DNA from: Deltaproteobacteria bacterium
GTDB taxonomy: Bacteria; Myxococcota; B64-G9
DNA length: 64,000 nt
Reading direction: 5' to 3'
Assembly (NCBI GenBank): GCA_016935365.1
Contig: JAFGRB010000424.1
Location: 23,520 to 87,519, forward strand
Position 1 is the stretch's first letter, and the number at the start of each line of letters is the position of its first letter. A program made the translations under genes and the position numbers. The notes under the pieces are model-generated. The model did no database searches. It saw only the letters and a program-made list of their open reading frames with translations, and was not told the origin of the DNA. Shown here piece after piece: positions 1 to 8,027 of this stretch.

Positions 1-268
1 CCCTGTCGCAGGAGCCCACGGCCCGGGCCTGCTGCGGCTCGCAGTCGCCGGCCTGGCCCCCGTCTCTGTGGTCGCCATCTTCCAGCGCACCATCGCCTGC
101 ATCGGGCTCGAAGCCCCCGTCGTCGGCTGCATCGCCGGCTGCATCGGGCTCGAATCCTCCATCGGCGTCGTTCGAGGCGCTGGCGTACCATCCGCAAGCC
201 GGCAGCAAGAGGCCGAGCTGCAGAAAGGCAACGCAATACAGGCCGGCTCTCCATCTCATCGCATTCAT
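1..268 (-). CDS. putative lipoprotein, N-terminal part (runs off the window)
   Basis: Reading the minus strand from ATG at 268 gives an uninterrupted frame to the window edge (89 codons). A GGAGG lies 6 nt upstream, which decides the start. The protein opens with a short basic region, a hydrophobic core and a lipobox-like LLPAC, so it is probably exported and lipidated on that Cys. The mature part begins with an Asp/Gly/Ala-rich linker holding two copies of GGFEPDA, a style common in secreted proteins of Myxococcota. The functional domain lies outside the window, so no role can be given. It is divergent from the trmO-like gene. Confidence 0.6.
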   Translation of the reverse strand, partial: MNAMRWRAGLYCVAFLQLGLLLPACGWYASASNDADGGFEPDAAGDAADDGGFEPDAGDGALEDGDHRDGGQAGDCEPQQARAVGSCDR

Positions 269-367
269 CGAAGACCTCCGAGATCAACACTAGCACATCT
301 TGCCGGACTTCCGTCCCGTCTGCATCTGCGATATCGTTCTGGCGGAGGTGTCTCGATCCGCATCCGC

Positions 368-838
368 TTGCAGCCCATCGGCGTGATCCGAAGCCCGTTC
401 TCGCAGCACGAGGACACGCCCATCCAGCCGATCTACGCGGCCGGCCAGCGCGGCACGGTCGAGCTGGAGGCGCCTTTCCGGGAGGCCCTGGCCGACCTGG
501 AGGGCTTCGAGCGGATCTGGTTGCTGTATTACTGCGATCGGGCCAAGCCCTTCGAGCCGCGGATCGTGCCTTACCGGGACACGGAGCCGAGGGGGCTGTT
601 CGCCACCCGGGCACCCGCGCGTCCCAACCCCCTGGGCCTGTCCGCCGTGAGGCTGCTCGGTGTCGATATCGCGCGGGGTGTGCTGGATGTCGACGACCTG
701 GACGTGCTGGACGGCTCGCCCCTGATCGACATCAAGCCCTACGTGCCCGCCTTCGACGCCTTCGAAGGCCGGGTGGGCTGGCTGGAGCGCGGCCTGGACC
801 GACGCCGAGCAGACGGGCGCTTCGAGCCCGAGGACTGA
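368..838 (+). CDS. trmO: TrmO/TsaA-family tRNA methyltransferase-like protein
   Basis: TrmO-type proteins (YaeB/VirR fold) use S-adenosylmethionine to N6-methylate t6A37 of certain tRNAs. Family hallmarks are visible in order: an opening PIGVIRSPF, a central GFERIWLLYY, then the ARPNPLGLSAVRL block and DGSPLIDIKPYVP near the end. The length, about 156 residues, matches single-domain TrmO. The start is unclear. The frame is open far upstream but has no ATG. A GGCGGAGG at 341-348 is best placed for a codon near 356, which is ATC; TTG at 368 is the nearest accepted start codon. Ten bases separate it from the following lipoprotein gene. Confidence 0.8.
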   Translation: MQPIGVIRSPFSQHEDTPIQPIYAAGQRGTVELEAPFREALADLEGFERIWLLYYCDRAKPFEPRIVPYRDTEPRGLFATRAPARPNPLGLSAVRLLGVDIARGVLDVDDLDVLDGSPLIDIKPYVPAFDAFEGRVGWLERGLDRRRADGRFEPED

Positions 839-847
839 GGAGCCGCA

Positions 848-2116
848 ATGATAGGTTTGAGGAAGGCATGCGCGAGCCTCCTGCTCGTGTGGCTGGCGGT
901 CGGGTGCAACGGGTCGAGCAGTTCGGAAAGCGACGCGGGAACGGACGCGGGCTGCCGGCCAGAGGCGCGCTATCGCGTGCCCTGCGGCGAGGCGGACTGG
1001 ACCTTCCACGTAGGGCCATACCTGGGGCATACCACGACGAGCTCGGTGGCCATCGGCTGGGAGACGCTCGAGGCGGGCAGCACGCGCGTGGAGTACGGGC
1101 TGGATGCGAGCTACGGCGGCGAAGTGCAGGCCGAGCCGGGCACCATGCACCAGGTGGAAGTCGAGGGGCTAGAGCAGGGGCAGCTGTACCACTACCGGGC
1201 GTGCACCGATGCGCGATGCACGGCGGATCTGACCTTCGCCTCCGCGCCGGGGCCGGATGTGCCGCTGCGCTTCGCGGTCTACGGGGACTGCCAGGACCGG
1301 CCAGAGGTCCACGAGCAGGTCGTCGAGCAGTTGCTCGCGGCCGAACCGAGCCTGGCCCTGGTGGTCGGCGACACGGTCGGCGACGGCCGCAACCGAGAGG
1401 AGTTCAAGTCGCTCTACTTCGACCCGGCCCGCAGGCTCGCCCACCACCTGCCGCGCTATGCGGCCATCGGCAACCACGACCGCAAGGACGTGGAGGCGGT
1501 GCACTACCGCGACTACAACATCCTTCCCGAGGATCCGGACGTGCCCCAGGCCGAGACGAGCTACAGCTTCGTCTACGGCAACGCCTTCTTCCTGGTCTTC
1601 GACAACACCCTGGATCACTACGACCTGTTCTTCCCGCCGGTCGAGGGCATCGATCCGCCTCTGTGGGCCTGGATGTGCGAGCAGGCCGCGAGCGAGCCGG
1701 CCCGCGCGGCTCAGTGGCGCTTCGCCTTTGCCCACTACCCGGCCGACTCGTCCTGCTACGGGCAGGATCACGAGTACGGGCCCCCCGACTCGGCCATGCG
1801 GGCCTTCGTGCTGCCCATGCTCTGGGAGAACGGCTTCCACGCGTACTTCCACGGGCACATGCACTGCTATGAGCGCTTCGAGTTCGACGGCCACCTGGTC
1901 ATCGACACCGGTGGTGGCGGCGGCACGTTGGAGGACGAGTCCAACTGCACGGACGCAGGGCCTTCCGAGGCCCGCTTTCACTCCTGCGTCTACCACGGCC
2001 TGATCGTGGATCTGGGCTGCGATCGGGCCGAGGTGAGCGCGCGGGACGTGGCGGGCCAGGTGATCGACCGGGTCTGGATCCTGCCCGATGGGTCCTGTGA
2101 GGAGCCCGGCCAATGA
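848..2116 (+). CDS. secreted metallophosphoesterase, lipoprotein
   Basis: A calcineurin-like/purple-acid-phosphatase-type hydrolase, probably anchored outside the inner membrane. The signal peptide ends in LAVGC with the lipid Cys at residue 20, followed by a Ser/Asp-rich linker. Residues about 55-130 look like the N-terminal fibronectin-like domain of purple acid phosphatases. The catalytic metal ligands follow in order: GDC near 145, GDT near 173, GNHD near 208, HYP in the C-terminal half and HGHMH near 335. The substrate cannot be read from sequence. Its stop overlaps the start of the next permease by ATGA, so it is probably translated together with the ABC exporter. Confidence 0.85.
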   Translation: MIGLRKACASLLLVWLAVGCNGSSSSESDAGTDAGCRPEARYRVPCGEADWTFHVGPYLGHTTTSSVAIGWETLEAGSTRVEYGLDASYGGEVQAEPGTMHQVEVEGLEQGQLYHYRACTDARCTADLTFASAPGPDVPLRFAVYGDCQDRPEVHEQVVEQLLAAEPSLALVVGDTVGDGRNREEFKSLYFDPARRLAHHLPRYAAIGNHDRKDVEAVHYRDYNILPEDPDVPQAETSYSFVYGNAFFLVFDNTLDHYDLFFPPVEGIDPPLWAWMCEQAASEPARAAQWRFAFAHYPADSSCYGQDHEYGPPDSAMRAFVLPMLWENGFHAYFHGHMHCYERFEFDGHLVIDTGGGGGTLEDESNCTDAGPSEARFHSCVYHGLIVDLGCDRAEVSARDVAGQVIDRVWILPDGSCEEPGQ

Positions 2117-3327
2117 GCATCTGCGGCATGGCCTGGCGGAACATCTGGCGCAGCAAGCGCCGCTCTGTCGTGACCATCGCGGCCATGACCTTTGCGCTCT
2201 TTCTGCTCGTGCTCTACTCGGGCATGATCGAGGGCTACCTGGACGGCATGGAGCGGGACGTGCTGGACCTGGAGGTGGGCGATGTGCAGGTCTTTGCGCA
2301 GGGCTACCGCGACGACCCGTCCATCTACCGGTGCATCGACCGTCCCGACGAGCTATGCGAGCGGATCGGCTTGCCGGCCAGCGCGCGGCTGCTGGCCGGT
2401 GGTCTGGCCGCTGCGGAACACAGCTCGGCCGGGGTGATGCTCCGGGGCCTCGACAGCGCCCGCGATGCTGCGGTCTCGCGCATCTCCGAGCGGCTGCAGG
2501 CCGGTCGCTGGCTGGACCCGGCAGCTGCCCGGGAGGTCGTGATCGGGCGCCGGCTGGCGAAGAACCTGGGCGTCGGGCCGGGCGCCGAGATCGTCCTGCT
2601 CAGCCAGGCGGCCGACGGCAGCCTGGCCAACGACCTCTTCACCGTCCGGGGCGTGCTCATGGGCATCTCCGACCTGACCGACCGGCGCGCGGTCTACATG
2701 AACGAGGCGGACTTCCGGGAGCTGATGGTGCTTCCGCGGGGCGCCCACCAGATCATCGTCCGCCGTTCCGAGGAGATCTCGCTCGAGGAGGCAGCCAGGC
2801 GAGTGCGCGCGGCCCGTGCACAGGGCGTCGCGCTCGAGGTGCTGTCGTGGCGGGAGCTCATGCCCACCATCGCCTCCATGCTGGACTCGGCCCGCGCGGT
2901 CATCTACGTGATCTTCTTCGTCGTCTACATCGCGGTGGGCATCCTGATCCTCAACGCCATGCTCATGGCGGTCTTCGAGCGCATCCGCGAGTTCGGCGTG
3001 CTCAAGGCCATCGGGGTGGGGCCGGGGAGGGTCTTCGGTCTGATCCTCGTCGAGAGCGCCATGCAGGCGGCCGTGGCCATCGTCTTGGGCCTGGCCCTGG
3101 CCACCCCGGCCGCCTGGTACCTGGCGGAGTACGGCATCGACGTGGGTACGCTCGGTGGACTGAGCGTGGTGGGTGTGGCCATGCGACCCGTCTGGTTCGG
3201 GAGCTACTCTCCCGAGACCGTGGCCGGGCCCGTGCTCACCCTGCTTCTCATGGTGGGTCTGGCCGTGCTCTATCCGGGCCTCAAGGCGGCCTGGATCCGT
3301 CCGGTTCAGGCCATGCGGCACCAGTAG
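2113..3327 (+). CDS. ABC transporter permease (FtsX/LolE type), first copy
   Basis: An inner-membrane subunit of a MacB/LolCDE-type exporter. The N-terminus has the typical AWRNIWRSKRRS cytoplasmic motif followed by a membrane helix. A large extracytoplasmic domain (about residues 45-265) comes next, then three C-terminal helices with the FERIREFGVLKAIG coupling motif that contacts the ATPase. At 404 residues it is the normal family size. It overlaps the metallophosphoesterase by 4 nt and is followed within 25 nt by a second permease, so the two probably form a heterodimer. Lipoprotein release is possible by family; the substrate is unknown. Confidence 0.88.
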   Translation: MSICGMAWRNIWRSKRRSVVTIAAMTFALFLLVLYSGMIEGYLDGMERDVLDLEVGDVQVFAQGYRDDPSIYRCIDRPDELCERIGLPASARLLAGGLAAAEHSSAGVMLRGLDSARDAAVSRISERLQAGRWLDPAAAREVVIGRRLAKNLGVGPGAEIVLLSQAADGSLANDLFTVRGVLMGISDLTDRRAVYMNEADFRELMVLPRGAHQIIVRRSEEISLEEAARRVRAARAQGVALEVLSWRELMPTIASMLDSARAVIYVIFFVVYIAVGILILNAMLMAVFERIREFGVLKAIGVGPGRVFGLILVESAMQAAVAIVLGLALATPAAWYLAEYGIDVGTLGGLSVVGVAMRPVWFGSYSPETVAGPVLTLLLMVGLAVLYPGLKAAWIRPVQAMRHQ

Positions 3328-3350
3328 TCCCGAGCGCCGGAGGTGAAGCC

Positions 3351-4598
3351 GTGACCGGGAGACCCAAGCTGGCGCAGATGGCCTGGCGCAACCTGTGGCG
3401 CAACCGGCGGCGCACGGTGCTGACCCTGTCCTCGATCGCCTTTGGCGTGCTGCTGGCCGTGCTCTTCACCGCGATACAGGACCGCAACTGGGCCGAGACC
3501 ATCGACCTGGCCGCCCGGATGCAGGCGGGCCACGTCACCATCCAGCACGCAGACTACCTGGACAACCCGATGCTCGCGAAGAGCATCCAGGAGACGAAGC
3601 GCTTGATGAAGCGTGCGCTCTCCGATCCAAACGTGCGCCGGGCTGTCGTGCGCGTGTCGGGCGAGACCATGCTGCGGACAGCCAAGGGCAGCTACGGCGC
3701 GGCCTTCATCGCCTTCGACCCGGCGGCCGAGGATCCGGACAGCCTCTCGTTCCTGGAGGGCATCCAGGGAGCCGGCTTCGAGTCGTCCGACGATGATGGG
3801 ATCGTGCTCGGCGAGACCCTGGCCCGCAACCTCAAGGTCGAGCTCGGCAAGAAGGTGATCTACACGCTGGTGGACAAGCAGGGCGAGATCACCAGCGGCA
3901 TGGGGCGGCTGCGCGGCGTGGTGCGCAGCGGCGCACCCGGCGTGGATGCGGGGCTGTGCCTGCTGCCGATCGACACCATTCGCAAGCTCGTCGGCTACGG
4001 CCCCGACGAAGCCACCCAGGTGGCGCTCTTCTTGGACGACGCGCGCCGCAGCTCGGACGTGGCCGCCAGGCTCGAGCCCGATCTCCCTCGCCCTGCGACT
4101 GCGCTCGGCTGGGAGGAGTCCCAGCCCCAGCTCGCGGGCTTCATCGCGCTCAAGGTGGGCGGGGCCCGGGTCATGGAGATCGTCATCGCCCTGCTCGTGG
4201 CGGCCGGGATCTTCAACACGCTCTTCGTGAGCGTCATGGAGCGCATGCGCGAGTTCGGCATCTTGATGGCAATCGGCTACTCGCCCGGCCAGCTCTTCCG
4301 CACGGTGCTCTGGGAGAGCGTCTGGCTGGGGATGGTGGGCCTGCTCGCGGGCGCGGCGGTGACCGCCTGGCCTTACTTCTACCTCGCCGAGCACGGGCTC
4401 GACATGTCGGCCCAGATGGGCTCGGAGACGCTGGAGGTGGCCGGTGTGGGCATGTCGTCGATCATCAAGGTCGGCATCTATCCGGAGAACGCGGTCATGA
4501 TCGGGCTGGCCGTCCTGCTGGCCACCGTGCTGGCGGGGCTCTTCCCGGCCATCCGGGCCGGCCGCGTGCAGCCTGTCGAGAGCATCAAGCTGGTCTAG
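3351..4598 (+). CDS. ABC transporter permease (FtsX/LolC type), second copy
   Basis: Paralogue of the preceding permease with the same layout: MAWRNLWRNRRRT at the N-terminus, one helix, an extracytoplasmic domain, and three C-terminal helices with MERMREFGILMAIG. The GTG at 3351 is chosen as start because GGAGG sits 7 nt upstream and the alignment with the first permease begins there; the frame is open much further upstream without support. The product is 415 residues. It presumably pairs with the first permease and with the ATPase encoded 15 nt downstream. Confidence 0.88.
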   Translation: MTGRPKLAQMAWRNLWRNRRRTVLTLSSIAFGVLLAVLFTAIQDRNWAETIDLAARMQAGHVTIQHADYLDNPMLAKSIQETKRLMKRALSDPNVRRAVVRVSGETMLRTAKGSYGAAFIAFDPAAEDPDSLSFLEGIQGAGFESSDDDGIVLGETLARNLKVELGKKVIYTLVDKQGEITSGMGRLRGVVRSGAPGVDAGLCLLPIDTIRKLVGYGPDEATQVALFLDDARRSSDVAARLEPDLPRPATALGWEESQPQLAGFIALKVGGARVMEIVIALLVAAGIFNTLFVSVMERMREFGILMAIGYSPGQLFRTVLWESVWLGMVGLLAGAAVTAWPYFYLAEHGLDMSAQMGSETLEVAGVGMSSIIKVGIYPENAVMIGLAVLLATVLAGLFPAIRAGRVQPVESIKLV

Positions 4599-4613
4599 CT
4601 CGCGAGGTGGGAT

Positions 4614-5306
4614 GTGGAGACGATCATCGAGCTCGAAGGAGTGACGAAGGTCTACCGCCAGGGCGCGGTGGAGGTCGAGGCCCTGCGCGGGCTGGACCTG
4701 GTGTGCGAGAAGGGCGAGTTCACCGCCGTATGCGGGCCGTCCGGATCGGGCAAGACCACCGCCTTGAACCTGATCGGCGCGCTGGACAGGATAAGCTCGG
4801 GCGCGATCCGGCTCGAGGGGCGCGATCTGACCAGGCTCGGCCGCCGTGAGCTCAGCGGACTTCGGCGGGACCGGATCGGCTTCGTGTTCCAGGCCTACAA
4901 TTTGATCCCCGTGCTGACGGCCTACGAGAACGCCGAGATGGTCCTGGCCCTGCAGGGCGTGCAGGCCGCGAAGCGGCGCGACAAGGTCATGGGCATCTTG
5001 CGCGACGTGGGTCTGGCCGAGCTCGCGGACCGGCGTCCGGATCAGCTCTCCGGCGGGCAGCAGCAGCGGGTGGCCATCGCGCGGGCCATCGCCGCCGATC
5101 CGGCCGTGGTGCTCGCCGACGAGCCCACGGCCAATGTGGACTCTGAGACGGCCGACCGGCTGCTCGGCATCATGGAGAAGCTCAACCGCGAGCGAGGGGT
5201 GACCTTCCTCTTCTCGACCCACGACCCCCGCGTCATGGAGCGCGCCCGCCGCCTGGTGCGGCTCGTCGACGGCCGGGTGGCCGGCGACGAGCGCAGGCAG
5301 GGCTGA
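4614..5306 (+). CDS. ABC transporter ATP-binding protein (LolD/MacB family)
   Basis: The ATPase of the exporter. The GTG start at 4614 follows a GAGGTGG. Walker A GPSGSGKT occupies residues 41-48, followed by the Q-loop VFQAYNLIPVL, the signature LSGGQQQRVAIARA, Walker B VVLADEPTAN and the H-loop FSTHD. At 230 residues it is a single nucleotide-binding domain of LolD size. Together with the two permeases it makes a complete 1+1+2 exporter. Its last 74 nt are overlapped by the 3' end of the convergent ATP-grasp gene. Confidence 0.92.
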   Translation: METIIELEGVTKVYRQGAVEVEALRGLDLVCEKGEFTAVCGPSGSGKTTALNLIGALDRISSGAIRLEGRDLTRLGRRELSGLRRDRIGFVFQAYNLIPVLTAYENAEMVLALQGVQAAKRRDKVMGILRDVGLAELADRRPDQLSGGQQQRVAIARAIAADPAVVLADEPTANVDSETADRLLGIMEKLNRERGVTFLFSTHDPRVMERARRLVRLVDGRVAGDERRQG

Positions 5307-6456
5307 CGACGCGCTGGCGGCCGTGCTCCTGGACGAGTCGCTGGAGGTCCTCCGCGGCGCCGTAGCAGGTGAGCAGGTCTCCGGCCGCGAGCTCGGTCGC
5401 GGGCGCTGGCTGGGTCAGGCGCATGCGCTCGCGCTGGATGCTCAGCACCTTGACGTCCAGCGAGCCGAAGACGGAGTCCTGGAGATGTACGCCGTTGAGC
5501 GCGCTGCCCTCGTGGATGCGGATCTCGACGATCCCGAATCCGTCTTGCAGGACGATCTGCCGGAGAATGTCGATGTCCGGAACGTCCATGGTCTGCTCGA
5601 GCTGCTCGACGATTGCCTGGCCCACGTCGATGCCCGTCGCCCCCTCGATGCCCACCAGGCCGGGCGAGGAGTTGACCTCCAGGACCAGCGGGCCCTGTGT
5701 GCTCTCGACGAGGTCCACGCCCGCGACCCTCAGCCCGAGCACGCCCGCGGCGCGCACGGCGAGCGCCTCGTGCTCGGCGCAGAGCTGCACGGGCTCGACG
5801 CTCGCCCCGCGGTGGAAGTTGGATCGGAACTCGTCCGCCCCCGCGACCCGGCGCATGGCCGCCACGACCCGCCCGCCGACGACAAAGGCCCGGATGTCCG
5901 TGCCGGCGCTCTCGGAGATGAACCTCTGGATGAGCACGTTCTGGTGGGCGCTCTCCAGCGTCTCCAGAATGGCGCGGGCCGCCCGGAGGCTCTCGGCCAG
6001 CATGACGCCGACGCCCTGGGTGCCCTCGATCAGCTTGACGACCACCGGCGCGCCGCCGAGCTGCTCGATGGCCGGAAGGACCGCGTCCGAGCTCTTGACG
6101 ATCGCGGTCGGCGGCACGGGGATGGCGTGCCGGCTCAGGATCTGCAGCGCGCGCAGCTTGTCCCGCGAGGACGCGATGGCGCGCGAGGGGTTGAGGCACA
6201 AGACCCCCATGCGCTCGAGCTGGCGGACCACGGCCGTGCCGTAGAAGGTGATCTGGGCGCCGATGCGGGGGATGGCCGCGTCGAGCGGGCCCAGCGCCTT
6301 GTTCTTGTAGAGAAGCCCCGGGCCCGTCTCGTCGATGAAGATCGCGAAGTGCAGCGGATCCAGCGTGCGCACCTTGTGACCGCGGACCTGACAGGCCGCC
6401 TTGAGCCGCGCGCAGCTGTCGCTGCGCGGGTTGTTCGACAGGATTGCGATGTGCAA
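5233..6456 (-). CDS. RimK-family ATP-grasp ligase with C-terminal RCK_C-like domain
   Basis: RimK-type enzymes add amino acids, classically L-glutamate, to a C-terminal carboxylate using ATP. The N-terminal pre-ATP-grasp domain starts LHIAILSNNP. The ATP-grasp core is clear: VVVKLIEGTQGVGVMLAE, LIQRFISES, DIRAFVVGGRVVAAMRR, and GVDLVE followed by VLEVNSSPG. After the usual end of RimK (about residue 300) comes a 70-80 residue segment, GFGIVEIRIHEGSALNG through AAGDLLTCYGAAEDLQRLV, which resembles the TrkA-C/RCK_C domain of potassium transport proteins. The start is TTG 6456 behind CGGAGG, with short spacing. The 3' end overlaps the ATPase gene by 74 nt on the opposite strand. Confidence 0.8.
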   Translation of the reverse strand: MHIAILSNNPRSDSCARLKAACQVRGHKVRTLDPLHFAIFIDETGPGLLYKNKALGPLDAAIPRIGAQITFYGTAVVRQLERMGVLCLNPSRAIASSRDKLRALQILSRHAIPVPPTAIVKSSDAVLPAIEQLGGAPVVVKLIEGTQGVGVMLAESLRAARAILETLESAHQNVLIQRFISESAGTDIRAFVVGGRVVAAMRRVAGADEFRSNFHRGASVEPVQLCAEHEALAVRAAGVLGLRVAGVDLVESTQGPLVLEVNSSPGLVGIEGATGIDVGQAIVEQLEQTMDVPDIDILRQIVLQDGFGIVEIRIHEGSALNGVHLQDSVFGSLDVKVLSIQRERMRLTQPAPATELAAGDLLTCYGAAEDLQRLVQEHGRQRVVSPACARRRPPGRRRAAPGGGRAP

Positions 6457-6533
6457 GCGGCCTCCGGGCGAGAGATGCGCTATATTACCGGCCAAGAAAA
6501 AATCCAACAACGAAACGCGTTCGGCTTCGGCCG

Positions 6534-6788
6534 TCAGGGCCGCTGGGGCGCCCTCTTTGTGAAAACGTTTTTCTTGTAGGCCAGGAGGAACCAGCAGCCG
6601 ATCTTGAGCGCGTAATGGAGCACGATCGCCTCGATGAGGACGATCCCGAGCAGGCTGGGCAGCATGAGCTCCAAGGGCTGGACCCATGGCACCGCGATAT
6701 CCGCCAGCGCGGGCGGGGACCACAGCAGGACGAGCCCCAGGCCGGCGAGCGGCCAGGCCTTTCTCGCGTCGAGTGACAGTGGGCCCAT
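6534..6788 (-). CDS. small membrane protein, paralogue of the upstream gene
   Basis: An 84-residue protein of unknown function. A first hydrophobic segment (KAWPLAGLGLVLLWSPPALA) looks like a signal peptide or anchor; a second begins LLGIVLIEAIVLHYALKIG. The N-terminal block R-KAWP-x8-LLWSPPA-A is shared with the 6793-7308 protein, so the two are tandem paralogues. I chose ATG 6788, 4 nt past the upstream stop, because it gives a leader of matching length. ATG 6803, overlapping that stop, is the alternative; neither has a clear ribosome binding site. It lies 77 nt upstream of the RimK-like gene on the same strand. Confidence 0.55.
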   Translation of the reverse strand: MGPLSLDARKAWPLAGLGLVLLWSPPALADIAVPWVQPLELMLPSLLGIVLIEAIVLHYALKIGCWFLLAYKKNVFTKRAPQRP

Positions 6789-6792
6789 ATGC

Positions 6793-7308
6793 CTATGATA
6801 CATCAGACTTCGCTCGATGACCCAGCTCTTGCTCGGTCAGCGGGTGCTCGGTCTCGCTCGTCTCGCTCGTCTCGCGTCTCTCAAGCGAGGAGGTCCAGGC
6901 CATCCAGCAGCCGAGCAGCAAGAGCGTGACTGCGAAGAGGCCGTAGAAGTGCTCCTGGATGAGCTCGGCCAGGGCGTTGCCCTCGTGCAGGCCCAGGCTC
7001 TGCTTGAGGTAGCAAAAAGGGCAGCGCGCGGTGGGCAGGAGGGGATCCTCGAGGAAGGGGAAGCGGCTCGAGAGCGGGGAGAACAGCCACCAGACGAACA
7101 GCAGAGCGTAGCTCGCCAGGTTGGCCGCGATCGCGGCACGCCAGAGCTTTTCTCGACGGCCGATCCAGCTCTTCAGCAGCGGGTACTCGGTCAAGATGGG
7201 ATCGATCCAGGCCACCCCGAAGTTGGCTCTGGCCGGTGGGGACCAGAGCAGGATGATACCTACCAGAATGGGCCAGGCCTTGCGAGGGGTGAGGCGAGTG
7301 GAGCGCAT
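6793..7308 (-). CDS. membrane protein of unknown function with CPFC motif
   Basis: A 171-residue protein. The N-terminal hydrophobic stretch RKAWPILVGIILLWSPPARA could be a signal peptide cleaved after ARA. Two further hydrophobic segments (NLASYALLFVWWLF and FYGLFAVTLLLLGCWMAW) flank a loop with a CPFC pair that could bind metal or form a disulfide. The N-terminal block is paralogous to the small protein downstream. A TATAAT on the minus strand (7315-7320) lies only 6 nt before ATG 7308, so transcription may begin at or next to the start codon; ATG 7326 is an in-frame alternative. No family recognised. Confidence 0.6.
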   Translation of the reverse strand: MRSTRLTPRKAWPILVGIILLWSPPARANFGVAWIDPILTEYPLLKSWIGRREKLWRAAIAANLASYALLFVWWLFSPLSSRFPFLEDPLLPTARCPFCYLKQSLGLHEGNALAELIQEHFYGLFAVTLLLLGCWMAWTSSLERRETSETSETEHPLTEQELGHRAKSDVS

Positions 7309-7420
7309 GCGATCATTATACGTCATACGCCAATATCGGCCCGGGTAAGTGTTGTGCCCGCCAATCGGTGGCGCTATCCTCGACCATGACCGGGTCCGAG
7401 CCCGGGCTGCGGAGGCGCGG

Positions 7421-8011
7421 ATGTTCTGCTTCATGACCAATCTCCCCCGCCGGACGGACGGCTTCAAGCCCGACCTGCCGGAGGACTGGGGCTTCGTGGA
7501 GCTGGCCAGACCTGTCGGGGTGGGCGACTGGTGCATCGCGCGCCTGGGGCCGCCCAGCTCGTTCTGGAACGGCGGCGATCTGGAGCTGCCGCCCGCCTGC
7601 GAGCCGCTCGACGAGGCCTGGTCGCGCGTTCTCGGCTCCGGGCTCAGCTGGCCGCCGGCGCTCGCCTGGGCGCGGGAGATCGCCTCGACCGGCTGGGCGG
7701 GCTCACCCGGCGACAGGCAGGGATTCGGCCGGGCCTACGTGGACCTGGTCGAGGCCTACCTGCGAGGCCAGCCCGCTTGCCCCTTCTTCCTGGCCCTCTC
7801 GCTCACCCAGGGGCTGATCGGAGGCCGGCTGGCCGGCGCCTGGGTCTGGATCGTGTCGCTCGAGCCCAACGGCCGGGTGGGCTACGTGGGGCACGACTTC
7901 GCCATCTATCGGGCCAGGGCGCAGGAGCTCGAGATCTCACCCGAGCGGCTCGAGAAGCTCTCGACATGGATGGAGCGCAGGCCGGCAGAGCTGGCCACCT
8001 GTCCGAGCTGA
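7421..8011 (+). CDS. hypothetical protein, 196 residues
   Basis: ATG 7421 is preceded by GCGGAGGCG, a good ribosome binding site, and starts MFCFMTNLP; the upstream extension of the frame has no such signal. The protein is soluble, Trp- and Pro-rich, without signal peptide or membrane helix. Blocks such as GVGDWCIARLGPP and AGAWVWIVSLEPNGRVGYVGHD suggest a compact globular fold, but I recognise no family. It is divergent from the membrane-protein pair and is followed 16 nt after its stop by the CTAG-bounded hairpin element. Confidence 0.6.
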   Translation: MFCFMTNLPRRTDGFKPDLPEDWGFVELARPVGVGDWCIARLGPPSSFWNGGDLELPPACEPLDEAWSRVLGSGLSWPPALAWAREIASTGWAGSPGDRQGFGRAYVDLVEAYLRGQPACPFFLALSLTQGLIGGRLAGAWVWIVSLEPNGRVGYVGHDFAIYRARAQELEISPERLEKLSTWMERRPAELATCPS

Positions 8012-8027
8012 CATGCTCTGGTGCTGC

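Noticed and set aside
3306..5222. Antisense open frame of about 640 codons opposite the ABC exporter
   Set aside because: The plus strand encodes two clear permeases and an ATPase. The antisense translation is His/Arg/Asp-rich without any motif.
5323..6579. Plus-strand open frame opposite the RimK-like gene
   Set aside because: ATP-grasp motifs are all on the minus strand; the plus-strand reading is a shadow frame.
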